A stretch of 64,000 bases of DNA from Leguminivora glycinivorella (GCF_023078275.1 NC_062979.1:10174502-10238501); one strand, 5' to 3'; shown: positions 11,636 through 25,400, counted from the stretch's first letter. Program-made: numbers and translations. The notes: generated by a model from the letters alone, not told the origin.

Positions 11636-13264
11636 AACGGAGTTCTGAAAGTCAATCACATATATAGAACTTCTGTCAATCACTCTACGGGCTTCGGCCC
11701 CAGAGCTACGGACTTCGGCCATCCACCGCGCCTTTTATCCAAAAGACTATCTATTAACTTGTAAGATGAACCATGAAGATATTGAATCTGTGAATTAGGC
11801 AATAAATATGTGGACAAAATTGATCTGTAATTTTCAGTATTCTCAAGCCATCATATATACCGTCACCCTTCTCCTACATCTAGATTTCTCAGTAACCACC
11901 AATTGTGCATCAAATCAGATAAATCTCGTCATGGGGCATGATAATTTAGTTCGCATACTGTACAAATGGTCGTACAACCAAGTTGTCCGAATCGTTTTAC
12001 GCACAGTCGTAAATGTATCAACATTTCCACTATTTAAATGTGGCGTGTAGGTATCATGTCAATGTTTATTTGATCTTGGCACAGTTATTTAGTTCACGAC
12101 GACCGCAGCAGCCGCGGTTTTATTCAAGGTGGGTATGCAATATACTGCTGCAGTGCAGCTCTAGTTATGTGGTACTTTAAACCGAATTAATTTGTTCCTA
12201 GAATAGGTCGTACACATTCGTAAATCTAGTTTGTTCTAAAAGTTATGTCTTTTAAATAAATGAAGAAAGAAGAAGTGCCGCATATGATAATTTTATATTT
12301 ATTTTATTAATACCTTTTATTTAATTTTAATTATAATAAAAACCAGTCAAAATTGAAGGAAGGCCAAGTATAAGAGTTTTAGTCACAATTTTACAAGGGA
12401 GCAAAATTACATATTTAAGACAAGGGCTTGAATTGAACGAAGCAAACCCTTTGAAAAAGAATAGAAAAGTAGGGAGGAATTCTGAAATAGGTATATAATT
12501 CGGAGCGTAGTGAAGGGTTCGAGTGTTAACGGCCAATGTGGAAACTGGAAATATTTTGCTAATTAATAACCATGCTGCTTTTCATGATGACTTGTGAGAG
12601 AATTAGCTTTAAAATATAATTTAAGCTCAACAATTAGTATATTTAGTATGCAAAATAATGTGTCCTATAAGATCAAAGTGCCATTTCAATCTTTCCTAAT
12701 AGGGAAGAAAATTCCCTTTTCGAGTAGGTGAGAGGCGAATGTAAAAATATAATGACTACAAAACAAACGGGACGCACGGGAATATAGAACCGCGCCCTCA
12801 ACATTTCCGCGAAAATCTATTCAGGATCAGTCTCAAACAGTTCGACATCAAATAACAGGAAAATGTTCTACAAATATATGTACCAATTACATATTTTAAG
12901 TAGATACACAGAATATATAATAGTACACTATGAAATATTTAATGATTTTAGTGAAAATGTACCTACATAAGTCATTGGTTATGTACTTGTCTAAACTGTC
13001 ATAAAATCAAACAAGCGACAACACATTCAAATGAGTGCGGGACATTGACTCGTCTAGGGCGGTGCATTCCCTTGGTCGCCATTACAAAATGTCGGTAACG
13101 GTGACGGCTGCGCCGGCGTCAGACGTGACGTGCATGCGTAGGTACTACGCGGGCAGGCGTTGATTTCGACCAAGTTCTTCAATGAACTAGTTAATGAGGC
13201 GATTGGATTTCTAGGGAAATGGTCGATGGTGGATCTCACATATTCATATCTTATGAGTACTAAT

Positions 13265-13625
13265 GTGGATTTATCGAAGGATGCTCAAGATAAAATGGAC
13301 TGACAGAGTAACAAATTTAAGAGTTCTGGAAATAATGGAAAAAGACCTAGAAATCGTATCAACAATAAAGAAAAGAAAGGCAGCATATTTCGGACATATA
13401 TATAGAAACAATAAATATAACCTACTGAAATTGATAATTGAAGGAAAAATTTAAGGGAAGCGTGGCCGTGGTAGAAGGCGCATATCATGGAGTGGGAATA
13501 TAAAAGACTGGTTAAAAGTGAAGAGCATAGACAAACTAATTCGCATGACTGAAAATAGAGAGACATATGGACATATGGTCGCCGACCTCCTGGACGGAGA
13601 TGGTACATGAAGAAGAAGAAGATGA
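13265..13625 (+). pseudogene. 3' end of an RTE-like non-LTR retrotransposon, broken
   Basis: The frame beginning at 13263 reads RRMLKIKWTDRVTN, then KKRKAAYFGHIYR and IIEGKI. After one in-frame stop at 13452 it continues GKRGRGRRRISW and a WLK...R..R motif. This order (RRML.I.W.DR, GH..R, EGK..GKRGRGR....W) is the C-terminal tail downstream of reverse transcriptase in RTE-like LINEs. The 3' end is a GAAGAAGAAGAAG simple tail at 13608-13622, as expected of such elements. The reverse transcriptase and endonuclease are absent, so this is a 5'-truncated dead insertion. Confidence 0.65.
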
Positions 13626-15066
13626 GTACTAGACAAAGTTCGGAGAAAACAATTGTTTCGAATAATTGAACACCAGAACACCACATGTATACCTACTAGC
13701 AAATACATTTTGGTCGCTAACGACATGTTAGCGTGTAGGTACCTACGTAAAATGTGGTAAAATACAATAATCGCAATTAAAGGTTTAAAGCTGTTATCGC
13801 AAATACATCATACAAAACAATAATAATCTGAAACTAACCTTGTCAAGTTGTAGAAACTTGACTTTAAATCAGAATACTTCCGTTCATTGGAGTATCAAAA
13901 TCATTGCACGCATTAACTATAAATCTTGTACCGTATAGCCCTTTACGGTTAACCACTAGGTGTTCACAAATATATTAAGATCCACAAAGGTATTAAGGCA
14001 GTGAAAGAAATGCACTACAAGTAATTACACAGTTTAAATTATTTAAATCGTCAATTCGTTGGCAAATAGTGAAACAACAGCTATCCGAAGGTTTTCTTTA
14101 ATGGCTTATTATCTTTTTTCATAGAAAACTATCGCTACGCAATGTTTGGCCGCCGGTCATTCACCTTAAAAACTCCTGACACAAATACATTAAGCAGTAG
14201 TATTTAGACACTGCACGGCCCCGAAACATGTCCTATTGTGGACACCAATAGAGGACGTCTCGTGTCGAATCAGAAACGAGGCGGTGGAAAAAGGCGAAAC
14301 GGGGCGGGTAACGGAATCGTGTGGCGCGGTCCTAAAGGGTATCACAGTCAGTAGTGCGGGGAATTGGAATGCATTGTTTGCATATATTATAATAAACTAT
14401 ACGGAATTTATGTCTACCTTTAAGTACTTGGGCTTACCTCGACGGATGAACGAACTAGCGTACCATGGGCGTACAATTTTTTTATCTTTAAAGGAATCTT
14501 TGTTTCTTCAAAGGCTCTTGTCTCTATTGAAGTTCATGTTTGTGTTAAATGTTGTTTGTGTTGTTTGAAATTAGAAAAAATACGTTGAAATTACTGCTGC
14601 GAAACCCTAGACATAATCTTGACTTGACTGAGTTTATTTTTGTTGAACACTTCAATAATTATACATATAGTCCGGTAGATTACTTGCATGGTCCGAGAAC
14701 ACAATTATTCAGAAACAAGGACTACAAGGAGTGATGCCAATTTGATCTAAGGTTAACGGGTCCAATTAACAAAAGCAACACACTAGCAATGTGTCACGAT
14801 TGATTCAAGTGCATTACCTACACTACCGCTAAAACTGTATTGTTACATAATTGATTACATTGTCAAACCCGCCCCAAGGAAACTGAAACTGCCGTCGGTA
14901 CCGCGGGATAGCAACGCCTCGTCATCGCAGCGCGGGGAATGAACTATTATGGCTGCAACTCTCACTCCGCGTTGTGTTGTGAACAAAGATTTCAAAGGTA
15001 GGACGAGGCAATTCATATAATTTCCACTGAATTAGTTTGATTCACCTCGGTGAACGCTACAATGAG

Positions 15067-15279
15067 ATTGATTGTATCCGTCAGGATGGCGTGAGAGATG
15101 TCTGAACACATGTATGTATTACGAGAAAACAAGCGCCTGTTGCAAATTAGTAGGCAAAACATACAAATGAGCAATATAATTTTTTGTTGTTGATTTGACC
15201 GTTTAGGTACAGTTATTTGGTGCAAATGTTGTGACGATTCAGACATCTCTCACGCCATCCTGATGGACACGATTGATTG
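15067..15279. mobile_element. MITE with ~38 bp terminal inverted repeats
   Basis: Left arm contains TCAGGATGGCGTGAGAGATG TCTGAA at 15081-15106; the right arm at 15239-15262 is its inverse complement, and flanking bases also pair with a few mismatches. The unit is about 213 bp, AT-rich inside and non-coding. Confidence 0.7.
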
Positions 15280-15773
15280 AGGAATACCTATGCATGGCAC
15301 GCGCGATCGGGCGCGTAGACTGCACGCTTTGCTCGCATTCATGCACTATGTAATGACGTCAACAACGTCTCTAATTCTACTGCCGGCCTAGCCGGAGTGG
15401 TAATCGTTGACGCTACGTGGCGATAGAAACTTCAGTCTGGCTCTGCCGCGCCAATATAGAAAAGCAATAGGTCTGCTTATCGCTTTTCTATATCGCTACC
15501 TTACGAGCGTACACTGACATCATTTTATAATTTTTTACTGGCGGTATGTCACGTCCGTACGAAGTAATATATATGTCAATGGCCACGATACTTGTGATGC
15601 TGCCTCGCGCCGCTATACTTTCCTGTGCGTGCTCGGACTGCGATTCACTGACCCGATCATGTAATACCTAAATGCAGTATCCTGTCCATACATAGCAAAC
15701 TGATTAGGTTATCCGCTATTATAATATATAGTTAAACGTCTGAAACTTCCGACGGTTGTCTACGTTAATATTC

Positions 15774-16515
15774 ATGAAATAAAACTATGGAAACGGATTA
15801 AATCGCGTATAATGAATTTAAAATACATCCCGACGTTTCGAACTCTTTACAGCGTTCGTGGTCAACGGGTGACTGAGCGGGGGACTGGGTGGGTGAGCGG
15901 GTGAGCATTTCCACACGGGTGAAGGAACACATAGCGGATGTCAAGCACCGTCGGCAAAGGTCTGCAGTCTCTGAACATGTCATGGATAAAGTCAATCATG
16001 CTATAAAGTTTGACAAGCCTCTGGTTCTCGCTAAGGAGAAGCGATATATACCCAGAATGTTGCGAGAGGCCATTGAGATCAAGAAATATCCAAACTTTAA
16101 TAGAGAGGATGGCTTTACTTTACCACCGGCTTGGGATCCAGTAGTACATCTGATAATGGAACAAGCACGACGAAGGCTGTGAGGCATTTGTGTTGTATGG
16201 TGTTGGACATTTGCAGTTTGTTTCTTTTGTCAATTTTGTGTAGATTAATTGGTTAATTATTTTTTAACAGAGTAATGGTAAAATTTTTTGAATATTGTAT
16301 AACTGGCTTTATTAATAGTGTGTGAACCTGCCTTAGAAATCTATATTATTTGTGGTCATGGTTCGTTAATATTTCTTGTAAGTGGGTAGCTTTTGCACAT
16401 TTTAATTTTTCCTCAGTCACCCGTTGACCACGAACGCTGTAAAGAGTTCGAAACGTCGGGATGTATTTTAAATTCATTATACGCGATTTAATCCGTTTCC
16501 ATAGTTTTATTTCAT
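15774..16515 (+). mobile_element. Penelope-like element fragment flanked by a perfect inverted repeat
   Basis: Bases 15774-15877 and 16412-16515 are inverse complements over about 104 bp with no mismatch I can see. They enclose the C-terminal coding remnant of a Penelope-like retroelement. Penelope-like elements are known for complex terminal repeats, including inverted partial copies, so this architecture fits. The perfect arms imply a recent event, although the coding part is only a fragment. Confidence 0.7.
15889..16182 (+). pseudogene. Penelope-like element, C-terminal (endonuclease-region) fragment
   Basis: The reading frame encodes STRVKEHIADVKH, then SAVSEHV, FDKPLVLAKEKRY, REAIEIKKYPNFNREDG and a final W.PV motif. 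This order of R.KEH..D.KH, SA..EH, F....VLA.E..Y..R..REA.EI.K...NFNR..G is the C-terminal part of Penelope-like polyproteins, around and after the GIY-YIG endonuclease. The first dozen codons run through a G-rich repetitive stretch and are probably not original coding sequence. Reverse transcriptase is missing, so the fragment cannot be autonomous. Confidence 0.75.
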
Positions 16516-18953
16516 AAGTAACTATCGCGGTAACCGAAGACAATATTACGTTAATATTGCTAATATGTTATGAATACTACTTTGTGTGGCACAAAAAAGC
16601 TTTGTATTTCCTGAATGTTTAGGAAATAGGTATAAAAACTTGTTTTGGTAGTTTATTATCTTGATAGCCATAATCGACAACTAATTATATAAGGATTTAT
16701 ACCTACTTATTTCTTCATTCCCGTTTTGGGCACAAAAAAGCACGTTTAGTTTGCAAAGCCAGTGTGACATGTAATAGAAGGCAAACATCGATTACCTATT
16801 ACTTAATTAATACGTATTACCTGCAAACATTAATATAATAGACGTTAAACGTGTTATTTAAATTAGATTGCAGTTCTAAATTAGACATTTAATTGTTTTT
16901 CTTTGCACTTTCCCAAATCTGGCATATGTGCCTGTTAGCCTGTTACCGTTAGGTATTACATAAATCATTTTCTATTTTTGTAAATACTGTTTGTTCTTTA
17001 AATATTTGCACGTCGGCATGCAGAGTGAATGCATTTCCTTTTATTGATATTAAGTTCTTTACATTACTGTGTTCTACAAGTATATGTACCAGTGGCGACG
17101 CGTGAAAATTTTTGTTGGTAAAGCCGGAGGGGTTTTTGGGATATGTTTTGTAAGGACTCCTACAGATACTGCAGAATTTTAGGGAACCCACTGGGAATCG
17201 AGTTGTATCGACGCTACGCCACTGATATGTACCCATCTGAAATAAAACCATATATTTAATTACATTTACCTACACTGAACTGCGATAGACTTCCATATTG
17301 ATCATGCCTACGAAGCAAATAGAGGCCACAGGTTCGAATCCTGGTAAAGACATTTATCTGTGCCTACTCTACATACGTATGACAAATATTTCTTCTATAT
17401 ATGCTAACTAGCCAGGATTTAGCGTATTAACAATGTCGATCGGAAGAAATAGAGGAGTATTATGGGATTTATTTTCACTGCTACCTTATTAATTATTATA
17501 TAAAGATCCTTAAGTTAAACCTTGTTGTTTTGTTTGCAACATATCATGTTTTATACACCGAACTTATGTAGATAAAGCTGCTTTGCCCCGTATTGCCTCA
17601 CCTGGCATATAGCATACTGCGAGCACTTCGATTGAATTACAAATTGAAAAAGAACAATGCCGAACTTCACCTGACGAATCGGTTGTTACATCACGCCCTT
17701 TATTTTTTTTTTTTATACTACGTCGGTGGTGGTGGTGGAGAGTCCTTGCTAGGACAAAGCTTTGGAACAAGGGCAATTTATATGTCTATTGTCTACATAA
17801 ATTTATACTATCTAATTGTACACGGTACCGGCATATTGACATAGATGCTGTCTATTACCTCTTCGTCAGCCGATGACGTTATTTCTTTTAATTATAATTT
17901 ACTTGTATTGGCAATTATTTTCGAAGGGCACAAAATATATTTTTACCCCGGAGATCGTCTCTTAAGGAGATGAATATGATAATGGAATTTAATTCAGTAC
18001 CAGCAGATATTGCAGATATCGGACAATTGGGTGTCATTTGTATGACGTTTTCAGAATAGTGAACCTTATCTTGTTAGAAATTACGCTAAGAGTAAGATCA
18101 CTCAAATTATATTTGATACCAATGTAGTAAGTTGTAAGTTACGTGACATTGTTAATTTTTAGAATACTTTTAAGCACCCTCTTGTGAACGTTTTGGGATC
18201 TTAACGAGAGTTGATATTAAATCAATAAATCATACGTATACATATAAGTGATAATATACGTGATAACATACGTGATACCAACATGGTACTCGTGACGTAC
18301 TTCTCACTAATTTAGATCTTACGTCATTATTATTGGTATTGCAGTTTGACACACGACACACCTTTTAATGCATCTACTTACTTTATTTCTACTTTCAATG
18401 AACCATGAGTCAATAAGTAGTTTCTTTTGTTATTTTATTAATGCTTACTCAATTTGGTAGTTACCGTTACACTGTTTAATACCTGAATATTAGCAATGAG
18501 AGATATTATTGCATCTCTTTGAATTATACGAGCAAAGTTGGATAAAAACCATGCTTCCAGTACCAGAGGTGGTGGTGGCTAAAACACTAGACTTCTTACC
18601 GCCGCCTAATGTTTAATGCAAATGAAAACCAAGAAAACAAACTTTAATTTAATTTTAGTCAAGTCATTCCTCTTAACAAAATAATTTAGGAGTAGGTAAT
18701 TAATCTAACTAATCTAAGTATATTTCAATTTCTTTCTTTTCCAGACACCAAACCGAATAACCCTGTTTGACTAAGAGTGTGCTAAAAGCTACGAGTAATA
18801 TCCCCTATAAAGCAAATTATTAAGGTTACACCTTGAAAATATCCAATCTTTTTTATAAAATTTTAGATATTGCTTTATTAAGGGGAATTTATTAATTGAG
18901 TACAAAGCTGGTACATAGAAATGTCCAATAGGCGAGACGACTAAAAAAAACTA
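16516..18953. other. AT-rich intergenic stretch, nothing coding seen
   Basis: Apart from the SINE relic at 17300-17365 I see no splice-bounded exon or recognisable protein. Open frames here are short and lack family features. Confidence 0.5.
17300..17365 (+). repeat. Relic of a tRNA-derived SINE
   Basis: Contains GGTTCGAATCCTGGTAAAGA, which matches a Pol III B box and its context. The same arrangement (GCCTNCGAAGC...GGTTCGAATCC.GGTAA.G.CATTTAT) is seen in the better SINE copy on the - strand at 32920-33075. No tRNA cloverleaf can be drawn, so a tRNA gene is unlikely. Confidence 0.5.
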
Positions 18954-19209
18954 TTTAGTCCGTCAGTTAGATTATCAAAGAATTTTAGACACGTATTTTT
19001 TCTTTTTTCTCGTAAACGTTAACTGACGACGGTACAGTGCGTCGAAGTTTCGCGTGACGTCACGCCTAGGTACAATTTTTACTTAGAAGTGACGTCACAA
19101 GCCCCCACTCAGGAACTTTGATGCTCTATATCTTTGTATTTTTTTATTAATTAGAAAAAGCGAAAAATATGTGTTCAGTATTTTTGGACGATCTAACTGA
19201 CGGACTAAA
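18954..19209. mobile_element. MITE with TTTAGTCCGTCAGTTAGAT ends
   Basis: Perfect 19 bp terminal inverted repeats enclose 256 bp of non-coding DNA. Inside are two TGACGTCAC palindromes (near 19055 and 19090). The unit lies a few hundred bases upstream of the putative cuticular-gene promoter. The TGACGTCAC words resemble CRE-type sites but come with the element. Confidence 0.7.
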
Positions 19210-19383
19210 CAGAACTTTAATATACTCGTAGTCGTCATCCCTATTGCGCGCACACAATTTTGCCCTCCGCCCTATCTTCTCGGGCATACCTTAGGGCAGC
19301 GTGACACGTGCGGGACAGCGTAGTCCGCAAGTCCGCAGGCGCAGGCGCACCTTACGGTGGACGCGGGCGAGAGTGGGCGACCT

Positions 19384-19455
19384 CATATAGCCGGCGCGGG
19401 AGGCGGCTCCTTTATTTGTCGGTTGTGCGTTGCGTGCGAGGGACGTCGGGACACT
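19384..19455 (+). promoter_or_regulatory. Putative promoter and 5' leader of the cuticular protein gene
   Basis: A GC-rich island (about 19265-19450) in AT-rich surroundings contains a CATATAG box at 19384-19390. About 30 bp downstream is TGTCGGTTG (19418-19426), similar to an arthropod initiator. The start codon of the five-codon first exon follows at 19456. Inferred from spacing and composition only. Confidence 0.35.
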
Positions 19456-22400
19456 ATGCGGACGATACTGGTGAGCATCCCTTAACATTTCTTTTCTCAT
19501 CCATCGTCTTAGAAAACTTTCTTACTAAAAAAAATATTAAGGGAAAAAATATTTGGTTTTGATACGTGCTGTCATCATTATATTTTTAGGGAATAATTAA
19601 TAGGTATGTTATTAAGTAATCAATCAATATACATAACATTGACAAATTGACTTTTCAGTATATTTTAATATTTTATATTCAATTATTGTACTTCAATATT
19701 ATTTTTAATATATTTATAGCGTCATAAAAGTAGCGCAGATTATTTTTTATTTTATTTTTATTGTTACAATTTTACCACGTATCTGTTACTAAAAATACAT
19801 ACAATTCAGCTGAATAAATTATTTTTGTAGTATTAGATAGGCATACATCTATGGAAAACAATTGCGATATATTCTATATGCCTGTGTAATTGCCTATTTG
19901 TACATAAGTAGGTAGTTAAATAAACAATAGAAATCTAATAGAAAGCATAAACCCCTGCAGCTGACTTGAGTCACCAGCAAATTCATAATCATAACAGCCG
20001 CAGTATGTCGTCATGTCACAAATAACTAGGCCTGCGAAATACAATACAGCTCTTTATTCATACGCGAACCCCAAGATAAGTACTCGATTGCGTTTCAATC
20101 GATCGTTTAACGAATTCAGAGTGACAGTAACAGCAAGTACCGACGGCCAACCTTGAGGCAGCTGACAGGTCACTTTAAACGTGCTACAAATCTCAAGTAA
20201 CCTTTCGGCAAAACAAAAATGCTGCTCTCCTTAATAATAAGGCGGAACTAATTGTCGAGCTCCAAACGTATTATTTGGCAAGTGCGTTGTCATATTAACC
20301 ACTCAATTACGTAAAGCGGGCAAAGCTTGTTACGTTACACTGGGCCACCGTGCACCGCCATTGCTCTACTAGTCCAGGCTCGACGGTGGGCGTAGATAAT
20401 AAACTGATATCACCTACAATGTTACAACATTTGATATAAAATCAACCCGCTATTAAAGACTTTCATTTCTAGGTCATGTCAAGAAATACTTAGTATATCA
20501 AGATTTAGTGAATGACATATACAAAGCTTTTGTTCCACTATCTCCGTAGTGTCAAAACCACTGCACCTTGAACTATTTTTATAACAATGCAAGTCGACAG
20601 AGACCTTTTTGGACGCGTGATCTTGAATATTAAAAAGTGCAGTGTATATATGGTATTTTAAAGTCTACGAGTACTTACACACATACAGTCACCGGCATAA
20701 AGAAGTGATGATTTCTGTACCTCGTCATATTAACGTCTTGTTTGAAATGAGGAGTGTCTTTTCAAAAGGACTTATTTCTATAAGTCAACAGAGGTTATTT
20801 TTATCTATGTCTTCCTAGAGAAATAAACCTTGTTGTTTACTTATAAAAATAAGTCCTTTTGAAAAGACACTCCTCAAATGTCATACGAAATTGTCAAACG
20901 ATTAAAAGCAACAAGGTACAGAAATCATTACTTCTTTATGCCGGTGACTGTACAAGTGTTCCTGTATGCTGACTGCTATAGCCCCCATAGGTAATAGTCT
21001 ATTCACACTTTACAGCTATGTGACGTGATGGCTTCAGCGATCTGTGTCTCACAACGCAATATTATCTGGATCGAGTTACAATTTATTGCATCACCTTATG
21101 TGATTGTGTATGTCCAGTTGTCCCTAAGATTCTCGGCACCCACTGAACCAGAAATAACGAGGTTCGCCTTGCATATAAGGAGCACCGTCCCTGACATCGA
21201 GCTTGCAAGTATCGTAATTCTTACGTACTTGTTTTTCACATACGTAATTACTGTTATATATGGTTCATATACTACAGATATGTAAAGTGGGTAATTGTTT
21301 TGAAACATGAACGATTGCAATAGTTTCCTAGCAATATGTGGCAGACCCAAGTTCGTTGACCAACAATTTAGTACGAGAGACAATACAAGGCAAATACTTT
21401 TTACTGTACCCCTTAATGCAAAAAAACATACTCCAACTTAAAAAGAGATACTTAAAACAAAAGTCGGTCTTATCACTAGAAGCTTATCTCTTCCAGACGA
21501 CCTGGGGTAGCGTTGAAAATACGTTGTATTTGGCCTGCTCAGTGTAATTTTTCATTCACTTTCTTTCAATGTTTGTATCCATTTAAATGTTCGAATCATC
21601 GACATCGCGTGAACGCTCTTATCCGTGTTATCGGCACTTTGTGAACGTTAACAAACATCGCATAAATATTTCAACGTTCGTTTTCTGCCTAATAAATCAG
21701 ACGAGCCGAGCTGCAAAATCGCTATAATTACGCAGCGCGAACAAAATCCGTAGAGATAACTGATTACCGATTTCCTGACTTATAATACAAACTACAATTA
21801 TTTAGGTTCCAAAAACAACAACAGATAAACAAAAGTTATAGAGACACATGTCATTGTCATTGTTATTAAAACCGCCAATCGTATAATACAATCGTATTAT
21901 TTATCTTTTCTCTTACGAATAAGTTTCTAATTAAATAAATATTCCTAGAATAAATATTTAATAAGAATAAGACAGTTGAGTTCTATTTATCATAATTATA
22001 TTTTTGTATACATTATTATACCTATATTGAGTTAAATTAAAAAATTCACTGCTGTGGAAAAAATATTTTAATGGTAAAATATTCAGAGTGTAACCAAGAC
22101 TCACATTAGACTTTTTTAAGTTTTTCTTTGTAAATTAAATTTACACGCAGAAGTACCAATAGGAAAGTTACTACGTACCTACCTAATAAAAAATCGGATT
22201 TATGTGCCCCACAAACCGTGTGAGCTAAATTTCTCACTTCGAATGGGAACTACATATGCATTACCATTCAATTCAATACTAGAAACTGTTTTGGTTTGCG
22301 AATGATTACAGACAAAAAACGACAAGAATCGTGCTGTGGATATTCTTTTTGAACACCTATGTATATACGCTTGTTTTATGCAAATAAAATAATCATTCAT

Positions 22401-25400
22401 TCATTCATTCATTCATAAACGAAAATGCGGTAAAAAATGTAAAACATTTATGGATTTTCAAGAAATATTCATGTGGTGAAATGATGATGATGGCACATAA
22501 GACGTGACACCGGAATTTCGTTTTCTTTCAATCCCTTGACCGCTAAGAGTGGCACCGACACTTTAGCAGTTACATATTCTCCTGTTTACCCTTTTGTGAA
22601 AATTGGTGTGATGTGACTGTGAATTTGAATATTTCGCAATAATTATTGTCTAATCAATATATTTATTATTTATCTACATAAAATAGAAAACGGAAATAGC
22701 AAATTAACACATACATACATACAATTACGCCTGTATCCCATAAAGGGGTAGGCAGAGCACATGAAACTACTAAAGCTTCAGGGCCACTCTTGGCAAATAA
22801 GGGGTTAAAAGAAAATGAAACTGTGGCATTGCAGTGACAGGTTGCCAGCCTCTCGCCTACACCACAATTTAACCCATATCCCATAGTCGCCTTCTACGAC
22901 ACCCACTGGAAGAAAGGGGGTGGTGAAATTCTTAACCCGTCACCACACAGGTAAATAGCAAATTAAGTCTTAATTAAATTAGTTAACAATTTTATTACAC
23001 AATTGCATGCATGCAACACTGAACTATATATAAATGTAAAAATAATACAAGATACCTCTATTATTTGCTACTCCGTTCAGGTAAACGAAGACTAAATAAT
23101 AGACGGAAACAAGCACAACGACCCTAGTGGTTAATCAGATCTAATCATAATTATATTTAGACGTCGATACGTCTTAACTAAGTAGGTATACTAGGTATAT
23201 TACCATAATTTTCTGTATCTAATCTAAATTACTTTCTCTGCACTAGAATCACTAAGTTGCTCAAATTTCTATTAGAAAGACTCAGTTTCCGATAAACCAA
23301 AGATTAACTATAACAACTGAAAGAGAAAAACCTTATTGTTTGGTCTTTAACGTTTTTTTTTACAATTTCGCTCGTGGTACCTATCTATAATCTTTATTTA
23401 ATATTTCAATTGATCTCGTGACAAAGCATACTTTGCGATTATGAGCTCGTCAACATGTATGCTATTTCATTAGAAATAAATTATTTAAGGAATGTAAAGT
23501 TGTGTAATATTTCCTACATTTTAATTGAATTATTTTCACTAAAGACTGTATCATTAAGTATGAAGACAACTTTGAGTAGCCGTATTTATTTGCTATTATA
23601 TTTTTTTCTTATAACAAGCCATGGGCTTAATAAGGCACATAATAAGGTACACATTTTGTCCTAGAAACTCGTCGTAAAGCATATGGTTTAGACAGTATTG
23701 ACTTAATCCTCCCGAGTACCAATTACGATTCCGGACAAATGCTACTAGAAAATTCACAAAGTGCGTAAAAGACGATACGATTGCGAAAAAAAATTGTATG
23801 GTGCGAACCTCAACGACACATGATCCACAAAGCAGAATATCTGGACATAGTCTAGCCACTGTTATTTTAAAATATAGTTCAGGATCTGTGTATGGCGGCC
23901 ATTTAGAGAATGTGGCATGGTGCTTACTCTAACTCCGACTTTGATGTCGAATTTGACTATCATACATTGTTTATATTGATCTGGTTTAAGCACTGTTCAA
24001 ACACCATGAATGTCAATTAGACTTTGGCCTATGGCTAATTTTTTTATCTGTTTCTCTCATCCTGCTAGCATCAAAAATTTACGGCAATCCGGAACGTTGC
24101 TCAAAATTGCGTTTTTTTAAATTATATAAATTCGCCGCATTTATTCTACAAGTACCCAATTGGAAAAACCATGAAAAAGACTCTTAAAGAATATATTTTG
24201 GCAGCATATTAACCTTTGTTTGTTGAAATCGTACAAAGAGTCATTGAAATATTCTCAAATTAAGCCAGATAGGGGTTGTCCGAAATTTATTTGCTAGACC
24301 TTAATGAAAGTACCATAAAGTCCCTAAAATAAAAAAAATATCAGACCTTCTTATATCAAATAGTACTTACCAATACCTTAAGATCATACTCTCGGAACAT
24401 AATAATACAAAATTATACACATGTTTAGAACATTTAGACGAGTCAACGTTTTAAAATTTTAATGGCCTTATAACGGTTCCAACGATAAACCCCTTGTCCT
24501 TACACATTGGCAACCAATCACTTGTTGGCTCTTCAAAAGATGGACGTGGAATGAAAAAATCTAGGAAATTCTTGGTCATAGACGTTGTCAGAAAAAAAAT
24601 ATTAAAAAATAATTACCCCGTAGTAAAATTAAATTATTTGCAATATTAACAATTTTTTGAATATTCTGATAAGAAAATTTATCTTTTTTAGGAAATACAT
24701 TAAACATTTGCAAGGTTATTTTATTTCCTAAAATCTACACTATTATTGGCATAGATAAACTTATTATTTTCGTAAATATATCACTACTGTCCTCTCTGAC
24801 GGCTGACGACCAACTGAATGAAGCGCCAACGTGTAAACGCAGTTGGCCATTGGCGCCAAGATCCTTTGATGTGTGGACAAAAAACCGACACGAATCGGTT
24901 GGCCGGCAAGCGCAAGCGCCAACTGCCAACTTACGGCCAAGTAGCCCTCTACACACATGGCCAAGGGGGTTGGTGGAACTGTTGGCCATGTGTGTACAGC
25001 GGCCATAACATTAACATTGCATGTAAGTGTCCAACTAGACATTCCATTTTTGAATTTTGAAATACGAACCTAACGTTGTTTAACCTAAGTTGATAAATAT
25101 ATTGCATGCATTTTTTGCAAAGTGCAAGAAGTGCTTTAGGAAAGATTTTCAATCCTTTAGGTGCTAAACGTACTAAATTAGTATAAAATTTTAAATAAGG
25201 ATATGCATACGTATACATAGGTTTCCCTTTATACTATGGTTTTGTGTTTACAATACATTTGTAGGCAGACATTTACCACTTTCTAAATTAATTCTAAGCC
25301 AGCATCTGAAGCCAGAAATCTTATATATAGCCGGTATAGCTTTCTTTGATGTACCACCTGTATAACCTATGAAAGCAATAAACATACTGATTACTGATGT

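Larger units (their letters stand above)
7962..13264. other. Gene-free AT-rich intergenic stretch
   Basis: No conserved protein or splice-bounded exon is visible; open frames are short and unlike known families. It contains candidate poly(A) hexamers for the upstream transporter (AATAAA near 8912), a short tandem cluster at 9057-9190 and one MITE at 11514-11635. Sequences at 9205-9240 and 12380-12420 share a TTTGCTCCCTTGT-like word in opposite orientation, suggesting two relics of one repeat family. Confidence 0.6.

Noticed and set aside
14236..14568. 110-codon open frame
   Set aside because: GC-rich first third then AT-rich; no recognisable motif, splice support or signal, so not called as a gene.
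17290..17365. tRNA gene suggested by GGTTCGAATCC
   Set aside because: B box only; no A box, acceptor or anticodon stems can be paired. Matches SINE context instead.
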